DNA of 64,000 nt from JACPYM01 sp031423495. GTDB lineage: Bacteria; Acidobacteriota; Blastocatellia; RBC074. The stretch spans positions 1 through 64,000 of the forward strand of contig JANPFP010000042.1 of the NCBI GenBank assembly GCA_031423495.1. Reading direction: 5' to 3'. Below, one piece after another: positions 36,678 through 45,105 of this stretch. The notes below the pieces were generated by a model. The model did not search any database and was not told the origin of the DNA. It saw nothing but the letters and a program-made list of their open reading frames with translations. Numbering within the stretch: the stretch's first letter is position 1; every line of letters starts with the position of its first letter. Position numbers and translations under genes: made by a program.

Positions 36678-37915
36678 TGTCCGCGCTTGATTACGGTGAA
36701 TTTGCGCAGCGCGTTTATGCCACCGGCATGCTTTCTGACCCGTGGCTGAACGGACGCGAACGCTTTCAACTCGAACCCGTCATTCTCACGCCCGCGCAAC
36801 TCACAGCCTTTTACGCAGCCGCCGAACGCATCGCGCAAATCTATCAGGAACTCGCCGAAATCGTTTGGGCGAATCCGTCTTTGCTGGATGAGTTCTTTGA
36901 ACTCACGCCCTTTCAAAAAGTCATGTGGCTCGCCAGCGAAGGCCGTTGGCACGGCATCGCCCGCGTAGACCTTTTTCTTTGCACTGACGGACAAATTCGC
37001 GCCTGCGAAATGAATTCCGATACGCCATCGGGTGAAGCCGAAACCGTGTTGCTCAATCAACTACTACACGAATTTCACCCCGAAACGATTGACCCCAACG
37101 CCCAGTTCGCTGACTGCTTTCAGCAAATGCTTCAGGCTTCGCAATCCGCAATCTGCAATCTGCAATCCGCAATCATCTATCCGACCGATATGCCAGAAGA
37201 CCTGAGTATGATCGCGCTCTATCGCCAATGGCTGGCGGCGCGCGGCGGCGAAGTGTTGCTGGGTTCGCCTTATAACCTCGCGCGCGATGACGCAGATAAT
37301 GTGACGGTATTGGGCAAGCCCGTAGGTTTGATCGTGCGGCATTACAAAACCGATTGGTGGGGCGAGCGCGAAATCATCTGGGCGAATCAACAGCCTTATG
37401 CCGACGAAGAACCACTCGCGCGCGAACTGTTGCCGTTGCTCGAAGCCGCACACGAAGGCCGCGTCACCGTGGTGAATCCGTTTGGCGCAGTCGTCACGCA
37501 AAACAAACTCTCGATGGCCTTGATGTGGGAAAGGCAGGAACTGTTTTCACCGCAGGCGCAAGCATGGATTCGCGCATACGTGCCCGAAACGCGGCGAATG
37601 ACGCAATGCCAACCTAACGATTTGATGCGGAAAGATTGGGTGTTGAAATCGGCTTATGGTTGCGAAGGCGATTCAGTAATCATCGGCGCATTCGTCAAAC
37701 CGAAGGATTGGTTTCTTTCGTTGTCGGCCTTGATTCCGCGCCATTGGGTAGCGCAGCGATTTTTCAACGTCGCACCGTTTGGTGACGCAGGCTTGCTGCC
37801 CAATTACGGCGTATATGTTTTGGGCGGCAAAGCAGCAGGGATTTTTACGCGACTGTCACGACGCGGGACAGACTATTCAGCCGTGACGGCTCCGACCTTT
37901 GTGCGCGAAGAGTAA
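36677..37915 (+). CDS. Glutathionylspermidine-synthase-like ATP-grasp enzyme
   Basis: A 412-residue protein of the glutathionylspermidine synthase preATP-grasp family. The N-terminal half carries FxRVDLFLCTDGxIRACEMNSDTPSGE-type residues (about 94-117), and the C-terminal ATP-grasp part contains KDWVLKSAYGCEGDSVIIG-like nucleotide and metal binding residues (about 317-335). Such enzymes ligate a carboxyl group to an amine using ATP. Lone homologues without the amidase domain are common and their products are unknown. The start is fixed by the TAATG overlap with the protease gene. A 7-bp repeat (37141-37174) is embedded in the coding sequence near residues 155-167, adding a CNLQSA-type loop. 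A link between its ligase activity and the aspartic protease next door is inference. Confidence 0.78.
   Translation: MSALDYGEFAQRVYATGMLSDPWLNGRERFQLEPVILTPAQLTAFYAAAERIAQIYQELAEIVWANPSLLDEFFELTPFQKVMWLASEGRWHGIARVDLFLCTDGQIRACEMNSDTPSGEAETVLLNQLLHEFHPETIDPNAQFADCFQQMLQASQSAICNLQSAIIYPTDMPEDLSMIALYRQWLAARGGEVLLGSPYNLARDDADNVTVLGKPVGLIVRHYKTDWWGEREIIWANQQPYADEEPLARELLPLLEAAHEGRVTVVNPFGAVVTQNKLSMALMWERQELFSPQAQAWIRAYVPETRRMTQCQPNDLMRKDWVLKSAYGCEGDSVIIGAFVKPKDWFLSLSALIPRHWVAQRFFNVAPFGDAGLLPNYGVYVLGGKAAGIFTRLSRRGTDYSAVTAPTFVREE
37141..37174 (+). repeat. Heptanucleotide tandem repeat inside a coding region
   Basis: GCAATCY is repeated four times, followed by GCAATC, giving five near-perfect 7-bp units in frame with the ATP-grasp gene. 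Loss or gain of a single unit would shift the reading frame, so the site could vary by slippage. The encoded residues look like a surface loop. Confidence 0.85.
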
Positions 37916-37919
37916 TTTA

Positions 37920-38651
37920 TCAAGCCGTCATCATTACACCTTGCAGCGCTTCCAGTCGGTTGCTGGCTTTGGTGATTTGGCGTTCGACCTGTGCCAACAA
38001 GTCGCCGAATAAATCTATGCCCAACTCATCGGCTTGTTCGACACGGCGTTGCAAGCGGTACATTTCAGTATTGGTTACTTCGGCAATTTCAGTTTCGCAT
38101 TCGATGACTTTGGCTTTGGCTTCCTGCACGCGGCGCGTCAGCACGATCAATTCGGGCGAACCGATGAACAAGTCGTCTTGCAACTTGCCTGCTTCGACTA
38201 ATGATTCAAGGGCTTCAACTGAACCACTTTCATAAGCGCGATTGGCTTCGACCATCAGTTGCGTGCAATGCAAACGCGCTTCGTCGCTTTCAGCCAGATC
38301 GGGATGATACTTGCGCGCGAATTCACGATAGAGCTTTTTGACGCGGTCGCCGTGAATGCGATTTTGCCCGCAACCGACTTCGTCATCGGAGAGCGAATCG
38401 CCGTTCAGCCAGTCCGGTTCATCGTCGAGCGAGAGGCCTTGCACTTTGGCAATCGCGGCTTCGATGGCGGCGAGTTCGTTATAACGTCCGCCGATCACTT
38501 GCAGGTAACGAATCTCGAAGCGGCGCGCGCTGGCTTTGATGCTCGCCAGCGCGGGTTCAGCCGACGCGAGGCGTGCTTCCCATTCGGCCAGTTCGGCGCG
38601 CTTCTCGGCGAGCGCGGCCTGTTCGTTTGAGCTGACAATCAATTCAGACAT
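37920..38651 (-). CDS. J-domain protein with flanking coiled coils
   Basis: A 243-residue cytoplasmic protein. The N-terminal 70 residues and the C-terminal ~80 residues are heptad-rich coiled coils with many Ala, Glu and Arg. Between them lies a J-domain-like segment with the HPD tripeptide at 116-118 in LYREFARKYHPDLA, preceded by a basic helix II and followed by an AYESGS helix. The HPD motif would stimulate an Hsp70 such as DnaK. It lacks the zinc finger and C-terminal domains of DnaJ, so it is a specialised co-chaperone or adaptor. It is convergent with the ATP-grasp gene, whose stop lies 4 bases away. Upstream is a 32-bp inverted repeat. Confidence 0.78.
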   Translation of the reverse strand: MSELIVSSNEQAALAEKRAELAEWEARLASAEPALASIKASARRFEIRYLQVIGGRYNELAAIEAAIAKVQGLSLDDEPDWLNGDSLSDDEVGCGQNRIHGDRVKKLYREFARKYHPDLAESDEARLHCTQLMVEANRAYESGSVEALESLVEAGKLQDDLFIGSPELIVLTRRVQEAKAKVIECETEIAEVTNTEMYRLQRRVEQADELGIDLFGDLLAQVERQITKASNRLEALQGVMMTA

Positions 38652-38667
38652 AAAGAAATTGGGTCAT

Positions 38668-38773
38668 GTGTCCGTAGCCCGACCGTTAGCGAGGGCTACC
38701 TCGGCATCGCGCCCGTTGGCATCAATCAGCGCCACTGCAATGTAGCCCTCGCTAACGGTCGGGCTACGGACAC
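38668..38773. repeat. 32-bp perfect inverted repeat between two minus-strand genes
   Basis: GTGTCCGTAGCCCGACCGTT... (38668-38699) is perfectly complemented at 38742-38773, with a 42-base loop. The arms themselves contain GTAGCCC...GGGCTAC, so smaller hairpins can form too. There is no T-run. It lies directly upstream of the J-domain gene (start 38651) and just after the end of the phosphatase gene. Confidence 0.9.
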
Positions 38774-38784
38774 GCTCCGCGTTT

Positions 38785-39438
38785 TTATTGCAGGGCTTTC
38801 AGCACGTCCGCAAAAGTCTCAAACGGATGAAAGGCCAATGATTTTTCCTGACAAAAAGTTGCGAGGGAATGTTTGGCGAAAACTTCGTCAGCGGCTTCGG
38901 CTGCCGCGCGGTCAGAGAGTCCGTCGCCGATAAAGATCGTGTATTGTCCACGTTCGCGTGCGGCTCGCAAGGCTTTGGCTTTGTCGTGTCCCCAATCAGA
39001 ATCGTCGCGGAATTCGCATCGCCAGCCGCGCGTTTCGTCAGGTTTGAGTTGATTCGCCACTACTTCAATTTCAGGGAATTCGTCGCGCGTGAGGAACAGT
39101 TCAATCGTTTGATGAAAGCCCGCGCTCAACACCGTCAACGGCAACGAATGTTCACGGCACCACAGCGCAAAAGGTTTGAAGTGCGCGTCAATCGCTACCT
39201 CTTCGCGCAATAGCTCTTCGGCTTCGTCCCACGGAGCGCGAATCGAACGCATTTCGGCTTCGATGCCTTCGCGCAAGCTGAGTTGATTGGCTTTGATGAG
39301 GCGACCAATCGTCTGAACCATCTCGGCTCCGCCGCCTAGTTCCATCGCCAAAAACACCAGCGTGTCTTGTTCGGTAATTGTTCCGTCAAAATCTGAAAAC
39401 ACATGCACCTGTCGCCCTGAATACTTTTCACTCAACAT
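38785..39438 (-). CDS. MtnX-like HAD-IB phosphatase
   Basis: A 217-residue HAD-superfamily phosphatase. Motif I is D16-F-D18-G-T (FSDFDGTI), motif II TVLSAG (about 109-114), the lysine lies in GHDKAKAL (about 155), and motif IV is GDGLSDRAAA. This fits the MtnX/PSP-like subfamily, which dephosphorylates 2-hydroxy-3-keto-5-methylthiopentenyl-1-phosphate in the methionine salvage pathway or related small phosphates. No other mtn gene is in the window, so the pathway is not confirmed. Cytoplasmic, no signal. It ends 22 bases from lolA across the strand, whose stop lies at 39461; both are on the minus strand and could be co-transcribed. Confidence 0.82.
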   Translation of the reverse strand: MLSEKYSGRQVHVFSDFDGTITEQDTLVFLAMELGGGAEMVQTIGRLIKANQLSLREGIEAEMRSIRAPWDEAEELLREEVAIDAHFKPFALWCREHSLPLTVLSAGFHQTIELFLTRDEFPEIEVVANQLKPDETRGWRCEFRDDSDWGHDKAKALRAARERGQYTIFIGDGLSDRAAAEAADEVFAKHSLATFCQEKSLAFHPFETFADVLKALQ

Positions 39439-39460
39439 CTTTTCGTTTTCCTTCTCGTCG

Positions 39461-40156
39461 TTATTGATCTACCACGCGCACGCCCGTCGGCGCAGTGAAC
39501 GTGAATTGCGTTTCATTCACCGGCGGGTTTTCGCGCAGGTTGGTGAACAGAAAATCTGAACGTCCGCCGTTGCCGTTGATGATGACCAGCCGTTTCAGTT
39601 GCAACGAAATGGGTTCGGCTTCGACCAGCAATTCGCGTACGTTGCCGCGCTTGGGAACCATGCGCAACACGCGATGGCCTGCGGTGACAGGCGATTCGCT
39701 GGCCCATTCGATGCGTTTGAAATCGCGCCGCAAGTTGCCGCGTCCGAGCAGGAACAAAAACGCCGAACGCAAATCGTCAGCTTCTCTGACCGCTACGCGC
39801 GTAGCCAGTTTTTCTGCCGCGACATATTCATAAAGCCACTTGCCGTCTGACACAAACAATTTGCTTTCGGGCGCGGTGTAATCCCACCGCATCTTGCCGG
39901 GCTTTTTCAGCAACAGCCGCCCGCTCTCGCGCCGCGAACGTTCGCCGGGTGCGTTATAGATTTGGGTGAAATCAGCCGCGAGCGATCCGAGTTTGTTGTA
40001 CTTGTTTTGCAGCGCGTTGATGAAAGCGTCGAGTTCGTTTTGTTGTGCCTCCGCTGGTTTAGCGATTGGCTGTAAAAGTGCAAGCAGGCAACACCCGATG
40101 ACTATTGCGCCCTGACGAAGGCTGCGCCAGAATGCGCGCCGTCTTACTTCATTCAT
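39461..40156 (-). CDS. lolA: Outer-membrane lipoprotein carrier protein LolA
   Basis: Periplasmic chaperone that ferries lipoproteins from the inner to the outer membrane, 231 residues after choosing the ATG at 40156 (GGGAGAAA lies upstream; an ATG at 40189 would add 11 residues and no better SD). Residues 1-37 are a basic and hydrophobic Sec signal ending in AEAQ. The LolA fold is recognised from the start of the mature part, FINALQNKYNKLGSLAADFTQIY, the GRLLLKKPGKMRWDY segment, and SDGKWLYEY. The short C-terminal strand ending VRVVDQ is typical. Presence of LolA agrees with a diderm organism. It is divergent from the MreB-like gene across 70 bases. Confidence 0.9.
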   Translation of the reverse strand: MNEVRRRAFWRSLRQGAIVIGCCLLALLQPIAKPAEAQQNELDAFINALQNKYNKLGSLAADFTQIYNAPGERSRRESGRLLLKKPGKMRWDYTAPESKLFVSDGKWLYEYVAAEKLATRVAVREADDLRSAFLFLLGRGNLRRDFKRIEWASESPVTAGHRVLRMVPKRGNVRELLVEAEPISLQLKRLVIINGNGGRSDFLFTNLRENPPVNETQFTFTAPTGVRVVDQ

Positions 40157-40226
40157 TATCCGTTTCTCCCTTAAAGCAGTTTTTCCCACGCAAGTTGAGC
40201 ATTACCTTTCGGCAGCTTCATTGCTT

Positions 40227-41261
40227 ATGAACGCACTGACTGAATTGCGCAAACTGGTTGCTCCTCCCGACCTGGCGATAGATTTAGGTACCGCTAATAC
40301 GCGGCTGTTCACCCAACGACACGGCTTGCTGGCTGATGAACCTACGCTCGTGCATCAAACGAACGGAACCATCGCCGCCGTGGGCTTGAGCGCTGCGCGC
40401 GCGCAACACGCCGATCCCACTGGCAAATCGTGTTCGTTGTTCTGTGGCGGACAAGTGACCGACACGCATGCGGCGGGCGTACTCATTCGCACGCTCTTGC
40501 ACGAACACGCGACGGGCGTCTGGTCACTCGGCTCGCGCTTCCTTCGCGCATTGGTGTGCGTACCGAGTGGCGCGACGAAAAGCGAAACCGACAGCTTGCT
40601 CACCGCCGCGCGCGAAGCAGGTATTTCAGTGGCGACGCCGGTCGCGCAAGCGTTGGCCGCCGCCATTGGCGCGGGACTCGACGTGAGTTCGCCTTACGCG
40701 CAATTGCTGGTAGACATCGGCGCGGGAAAAACTGAAATCGCCGTGCTGCGTTCGGGCGCGTTGCTTGAAGTGCAATCGCTCAAAGTCACTACGAGTACTT
40801 TGCAGCGCGCCTTGCAGCAAAGCCTCGCTGCGCAAACCGGCGTCGAACCTTTCTCGCGCGAAGCTGAATTGCTGACGCAAACCATCGGCTTCAGCGGATA
40901 CGAAACTGAAGAGCGCACCTTCATCAGTCGCGGCCTGCAAGTCGCCACACAACAGCCGATGAGTTTTTGTGTGAGCAGTTATGACGTGGCTGAGGCCGTC
41001 TTGCCCGTAGGCCAACAGTTAGTGCAATCCATTCATCAGGCGATTCAACAACTCGATCCTGACCTTTCGTGCGAAGCCCTCGAAACTGGTCTCACGCTGA
41101 CCGGCGGCGGCGCGCTCTTGCCCGGACTCACGCAACGGCTGCAACAACTCACCGGATACGCCGTTTACGTAGCGCCTGAGCCTTTGCGCGCTACGATCAG
41201 AGGCGCAGGCCAAATGCTGCAAGTCAGCGCCGCGACGAAGCTGTGGGCTAAAGCCGGTTGA
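40227..41261 (+). CDS. Solitary MreB-like actin homologue
   Basis: A 344-residue actin-fold ATPase related to MreB/Mbl. Phosphate-1 loop is AIDLGTANTRLF (residues 19-30), phosphate-2 VDIGAGKTEIAV (about 168-179), and the adenosine loop LTGGGALLPGL (about 293-303) follows the conserved actin order. MreB normally forms membrane filaments that guide elongation. Here mreC, mreD and rodA are missing nearby, and the hydrophobic insertion loop is weak, so it may be a divergent paralogue with another role. The in-frame TTG at 40221 is rejected in favour of the ATG. It is convergent with the PQQ dehydrogenase, stops 18 bases apart. Confidence 0.83.
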   Translation: MNALTELRKLVAPPDLAIDLGTANTRLFTQRHGLLADEPTLVHQTNGTIAAVGLSAARAQHADPTGKSCSLFCGGQVTDTHAAGVLIRTLLHEHATGVWSLGSRFLRALVCVPSGATKSETDSLLTAAREAGISVATPVAQALAAAIGAGLDVSSPYAQLLVDIGAGKTEIAVLRSGALLEVQSLKVTTSTLQRALQQSLAAQTGVEPFSREAELLTQTIGFSGYETEERTFISRGLQVATQQPMSFCVSSYDVAEAVLPVGQQLVQSIHQAIQQLDPDLSCEALETGLTLTGGGALLPGLTQRLQQLTGYAVYVAPEPLRATIRGAGQMLQVSAATKLWAKAG

Positions 41262-41279
41262 GGCAAGGAGGCTGAGGCT

Positions 41280-43139
41280 TCACGGCAAAGCGAACGCGAC
41301 AAACGCATCGCCTGATTTTGTCAACAGCTTGCCGCCGCCGCCCGCCGCGATTACTACGTATTGCTTTCCTTTTACCGCATAAGTCATAGGCGTTGCGTAT
41401 CCGCCCGCCGGCAAGCGCGTTTCCCACAAAATCTTTCCGTTCGCCATATCGAAAGCGCGAAACTTTTCGTCTTTGCTGGCGGCGATGAAGATCACGCCGC
41501 CCGCCGTCACAATCGCTCCGCCCAGATTCTCAGTGCCTGTCGGCGCGATGCCGCGTGCGGTCAATTCGCTGAATTCGCCCAACGGCACTTGCCAGAGAAT
41601 TTTGCCGTGATTCAAATCAATCGCGTTGAGCGCGCCCCACGGCGGTTTGACTGCCGGATAGCCTTCGGGGTCGTTCAATCGGTCATAACCGCTGACGCGA
41701 TAAAGATAGCCTTTGCCTGCTTCGGCTTTTTGCAGCGCGATCACGCGCGGGATGTTATTCGTGTTGGCATAAAGCACGCCCGTGCGTTCGTCATAAGCGC
41801 CGCCCGACCACGCAAATCCGCCAAATAATCCGGGCAGTATTACGGTGTTTTGCAAGCCGAGCGGCGTGAACATCACGCCGTGCCGCAAGGTCTTGAGCCG
41901 CGCTGCCACCGCGTCGTGCGAAGCCTGCGAAAGGTTGGTGATGATTTCTTCGGTCATTGCTTGGGGCACGGGCGAAGGCGGTTTGACCGGAAAGATTTGC
42001 GTGGCGGCGGCGCGTTCGCCCGCTACGTCAGAGGCCGGCACTGGTCGCTCTACGACTTCAAACAGCGGCTTGCCGGTGACGCGCTCTAACAAAAAGACGA
42101 AACCGGTTTTGGTCATTTGCGCTACGGCATCAACCTTTTTGCCGCCGTGCGTGACCGTCACCAGACGCGGCGGCGTAGGGTTGTCATAATCCCAAATGTC
42201 ATGTTTCACCGTTTGAAAATGCCAGCGGCGTTGCCCCGTACGTGCGTCGAGCGCGATCACACAATTGGCGAAAAGGTTATCGCCCCAACGATCTCCGCCA
42301 TAAAAATCAAAGGCCGCCGAACCTGTTGCCAGCAAAACCATCCCGCGCTTTTTGTCTACCGTCGCGCCGCTCCAAGCGTTGACGCCACCGCGCTGACGCC
42401 AGCTTTCGCCTTGCCACGTCTCGTGTCCGAACTCGCCCGGACGAGGCACCGTGTGAAAGCGCCAAACCTCTTGGCCCGTTATCACGTTAAACGCCCGCAC
42501 ATCGCCTGCCGCTGCCGGGCCGGGGCCTTCGCCTACCGAAAAACCTGGGATCACCAGATTGTCATAAATCACCGGCGCTGACGTTATGCCATAACCTAAT
42601 GAGCGTTGTTCTGCCGCTAAACCTTCGTGCAAATACACAATGCCTTGTTGACCGAATCGCGCATCGGGCAAGCCGGTGCGCGCGTCGAGCGAAATCAGTC
42701 GCCCATCCGCTGTGCCATGCAAAATGCGGCGCTGCTGACCGTCGCGCGCAACCCAATAAGCAACGCCGCGATTCACCATGCCCGCGACGACCGGATAATT
42801 CGTTTTGCTCGCATGCGCGAACGGGTCGAATTGCCACAACCGCTTGCCCGTCGCGGCTTCGAGCGCGACGACTTTGCCTTTGACAGTGGTCAGATACATC
42901 ACGCCATCAATCACGATCGGCGTGCATTGCATCGTCGTCTTGTTACCCGTTTCAGCATCGCCCGCGTGATACGTCCACGCGACTTTGAGCCGGGCCACAT
43001 TGTTGCGATTGATTTGCCTGAGCGACGAATAGCGTTGTGCGCCTTGATCGTTGCCGACGTTCGGCCAATTCGCGGTTTGCGCAAAAGTGCTGGCGCTCAA
43101 ACAAAAAGCCAGCCAAGCCAGGCTCCAGTGAAATTTCAT
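41280..43139 (-). CDS. PQQ-dependent dehydrogenase (quinoprotein), glucose-dehydrogenase-like
   Basis: A 619-residue periplasmic quinoprotein with a Sec signal (1-20, ending in AFAQT). It has the eight-bladed propeller pattern: repeated A-x-D-x-x-T-G-x-x-x-W blade motifs such as ALEAATGKRLWQF and AFDMANGKILWET. It begins NWPNVGNDQGAQRYSSLRQI, as in membrane-bound or soluble GDH-like enzymes. Alcohols or sugars are oxidised with electrons passed to quinone. There is no N-terminal membrane domain as in E. coli Gcd, and no fused cytochrome, so electrons may go to the haem protein encoded upstream at 43222-44496. PQQ synthesis genes are not in the window. Confidence 0.88.
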   Translation of the reverse strand: MKFHWSLAWLAFCLSASTFAQTANWPNVGNDQGAQRYSSLRQINRNNVARLKVAWTYHAGDAETGNKTTMQCTPIVIDGVMYLTTVKGKVVALEAATGKRLWQFDPFAHASKTNYPVVAGMVNRGVAYWVARDGQQRRILHGTADGRLISLDARTGLPDARFGQQGIVYLHEGLAAEQRSLGYGITSAPVIYDNLVIPGFSVGEGPGPAAAGDVRAFNVITGQEVWRFHTVPRPGEFGHETWQGESWRQRGGVNAWSGATVDKKRGMVLLATGSAAFDFYGGDRWGDNLFANCVIALDARTGQRRWHFQTVKHDIWDYDNPTPPRLVTVTHGGKKVDAVAQMTKTGFVFLLERVTGKPLFEVVERPVPASDVAGERAAATQIFPVKPPSPVPQAMTEEIITNLSQASHDAVAARLKTLRHGVMFTPLGLQNTVILPGLFGGFAWSGGAYDERTGVLYANTNNIPRVIALQKAEAGKGYLYRVSGYDRLNDPEGYPAVKPPWGALNAIDLNHGKILWQVPLGEFSELTARGIAPTGTENLGGAIVTAGGVIFIAASKDEKFRAFDMANGKILWETRLPAGGYATPMTYAVKGKQYVVIAAGGGGKLLTKSGDAFVAFALP

Positions 43140-43159
43140 GGCGAGCGGTTCCTAAAGTG

Positions 43160-43199
43160 ACGAAGCCTTTGCAACGCGGCGGCGCTGCAAAGGCTTCGT
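43160..43199. repeat. 14-bp perfect inverted repeat between two minus-strand genes
   Basis: ACGAAGCCTTTGCA (43160-43173) pairs with TGCAAAGGCTTCGT (43186-43199) around a 12-base GC-rich loop. The sequence lies between the haem/copper protein gene and the PQQ dehydrogenase gene, and no T-run follows on either strand. It could act as an mRNA stabiliser or REP-like element. Confidence 0.85.
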
Positions 43200-43221
43200 G
43201 GTTAGTGAGTCAGAAAAAAAA

Positions 43222-44496
43222 CTATTTGCTGCTGCTGCCTGAAGCCGTCGGCTTGGCCTTTTGGTTCGCAGGCACGTAATCAAAAAATCCGTTCATCATT
43301 TCTTCCCACGTCTGTTCGCCGAAATGCACCTTGACCGTCGGGTCAGGGTTTTGCGGATTTCTGGTCGAGTTGTCGAAATGCGCGATGCCTTCGATCTTCG
43401 TGCCTTTCGGCAAACGAATCGGCGTTTTCGGATAGTAATAAACCTGCCAGCCGAAATCGTAACGCGGCACGCTCAACAAAACTTCTGAACGTCCATCGGG
43501 ATAAATTGCGCGATAAAGATAATCTTTGCCGCGCAAGTGCATGTGCGGCATGAGGCTGACGATCTCAATATCTTCTTCGACCGGATAGGTGACTTTGACT
43601 TCATGGTTTTCGGCTCCGGCGGGAATTGAAAAGTTCGCCGACCACGCGGCGGACGTCGTGATGACACTATTAACAGGCGCTTTGGCGAATTTCAGCCCAA
43701 TGATAGAACGGTCTTTCGTCACCTTGCCGCTCGGCGTGTAGTGCATCTGAAACACGATGTTCGAGCCAGCCTTGATAAGTTTGGCTGTACCCGATTGCGC
43801 CACGAATGGTGTTTGCCCCGGTGACAACGCGCCTAACAAACCCGTACCGATGTCCTGTTTCGTCGGACGCTCTTTCGGGTCACGCACATAAACCACGATG
43901 TGATGCACGACCGACAATTCGCCCGCGCGCGCTTCCATCGCGGCAATGTATTTGTCCTCTTTGAAATTCGAAGGAACGGTGAAATACATATAAGGCACAG
44001 CGCCTTCGGCAGGTACGGTGAAAGTTTCGGGCATCTCGAAAACTACGTCAGGCTCGCCGATCTGCCAGCCCGAAGCGAACTTGGGCAACGGCGGCACGGC
44101 TTTCGGATCGCCTTCGGGTGCGCCCTGATCTACCCATTTGACGAGGGTGTCAATGTCCTGTTGCGAGAGGCGGCGGTCGTTCGCCCACGCGCCGTGTTTC
44201 GGATCGGCATGCCACGGTGGCATCTGACGGCTGGCGACTTGCTCTTTGATCGCCTTCGCCCACGGACGCACCTCTTTGTAATTGGTCAACGCCATCGGCG
44301 CGATTTCGCCGGTGCGATGACAGCTTGCACAATTGGCAAACAGGATTGGCGCTACGTGCGTGCTGAACGTAGGCGCTCCGGCGTTGGGCCTAGCGTTATG
44401 GGGTTTGACGTTGCCGCCAGCTTTGGTCGAAGCGGTAAACGCTACGGTAACGGCCAAGCCGATGCACAAAACGAATGCGAACAAACGGGTCTTCAT
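43222..44496 (-). CDS. Haem-containing protein with copper monooxygenase-like domain
   Basis: A 424-residue exported protein (Sec signal 1-25). Residues 45-130 are a cytochrome-c-like domain with haem site C56-A-S-C59-H60 and a Met ligand candidate M93 (QMPPW). The rest resembles copper type II ascorbate-dependent monooxygenases (PAM/DBM type): H198-H199 (VVHHIVVYV) as the first copper site, and H252 (FQMHY) with H318-x-H320 (MPHMH) as the second. Such cytochrome plus copper fusions are common in Acidobacteriota and Planctomycetota with unknown substrates. The ATG at 44496 follows GAGAGGAG. The adjacent PQQ enzyme on the same strand suggests a shared periplasmic oxidative role (inference). 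Confidence 0.85.
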   Translation of the reverse strand: MKTRLFAFVLCIGLAVTVAFTASTKAGGNVKPHNARPNAGAPTFSTHVAPILFANCASCHRTGEIAPMALTNYKEVRPWAKAIKEQVASRQMPPWHADPKHGAWANDRRLSQQDIDTLVKWVDQGAPEGDPKAVPPLPKFASGWQIGEPDVVFEMPETFTVPAEGAVPYMYFTVPSNFKEDKYIAAMEARAGELSVVHHIVVYVRDPKERPTKQDIGTGLLGALSPGQTPFVAQSGTAKLIKAGSNIVFQMHYTPSGKVTKDRSIIGLKFAKAPVNSVITTSAAWSANFSIPAGAENHEVKVTYPVEEDIEIVSLMPHMHLRGKDYLYRAIYPDGRSEVLLSVPRYDFGWQVYYYPKTPIRLPKGTKIEGIAHFDNSTRNPQNPDPTVKVHFGEQTWEEMMNGFFDYVPANQKAKPTASGSSSK

Positions 44497-44660
44497 GGTC
44501 AGGACTCCTCTCAAGTTGTTGATGATACGGGATGCGCGAACTGCGCGATTGACGGGCGCATCTTACTGTCACGACGCAGCCATTCACAATGCCATACGTT
44601 GCTTCGGGGAGTTGCCTGCGCTTTCCACTCCTGACTAGAATGCGTTTGCTACCGCATCAA

Positions 44661-44699
44661 TGGGCTTTCGCCACAAAGAAGCACAGAAGCCACAAAAAG
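44661..44699 (+). repeat. 39-bp repeat, copy 1, upstream of the GxxExxY gene
   Basis: TGGGCTTTCGCCACAAAGAA continues through GCACAGAAG and CACAAAAAG. The same sequence occurs three more times in the following 0.8 kb. This copy ends 19 bases before the start codon at 44718. Confidence 0.9.
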
Positions 44700-44717
44700 A
44701 AATCTGGGGAATGTTTT

Positions 44718-45092
44718 ATGACGGACATTGAAGTGATGAAAATTTGCGATGTCGTACGCGAGACGAGTTTTGCCATCCATGAATTTTTGCGCAGCGGACA
44801 TCTGGAAAAGGTCTATGAAAACGCGCTGGTCAACCGCTTGCGCAAACAAGGCTTGAAAGTCGAGCAGCAAGTCTCGCTGACGGTCTATGATGAAGACAGC
44901 GCGCTGATTGGTAGTTTCATCGCCGACCTGTTTATCGAAGACGTTCTGGTCGCAGAGATCAAAGCCTGCAAAGGCCTCGTAGATGAACATACGGCGCAAC
45001 TGCTGGGTTACTTGCGCGCCGCTCGTATGCGACACGGCGCTCTCATCAATTTCGGCGCGGCAAAATTTCAGATGAGAAAGTATGCCAATTGA
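44718..45092 (+). CDS. GxxExxY family protein
   Basis: A 124-residue protein of the TIGR04256 family. The signature G27-H-L-E30-K-V-Y33 is visible, followed by a basic segment and the conserved acidic stretch FIADLFIEDVLVAEIKA (about 73-89), with charged residues in the order D-E-K of restriction-type nuclease folds. A PD-(D/E)XK-like nuclease relationship has been suggested for this family; function is unproven. Start is chosen for GGGGAA 6 bases upstream. In many genomes such genes sit within short repeated sequences, as here: copies of a 39-bp repeat lie on both sides. Composition is not clearly foreign. Confidence 0.85.
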   Translation: MTDIEVMKICDVVRETSFAIHEFLRSGHLEKVYENALVNRLRKQGLKVEQQVSLTVYDEDSALIGSFIADLFIEDVLVAEIKACKGLVDEHTAQLLGYLRAARMRHGALINFGAAKFQMRKYAN

Positions 45093-45105
45093 AACCCAAC
45101 CGAGA

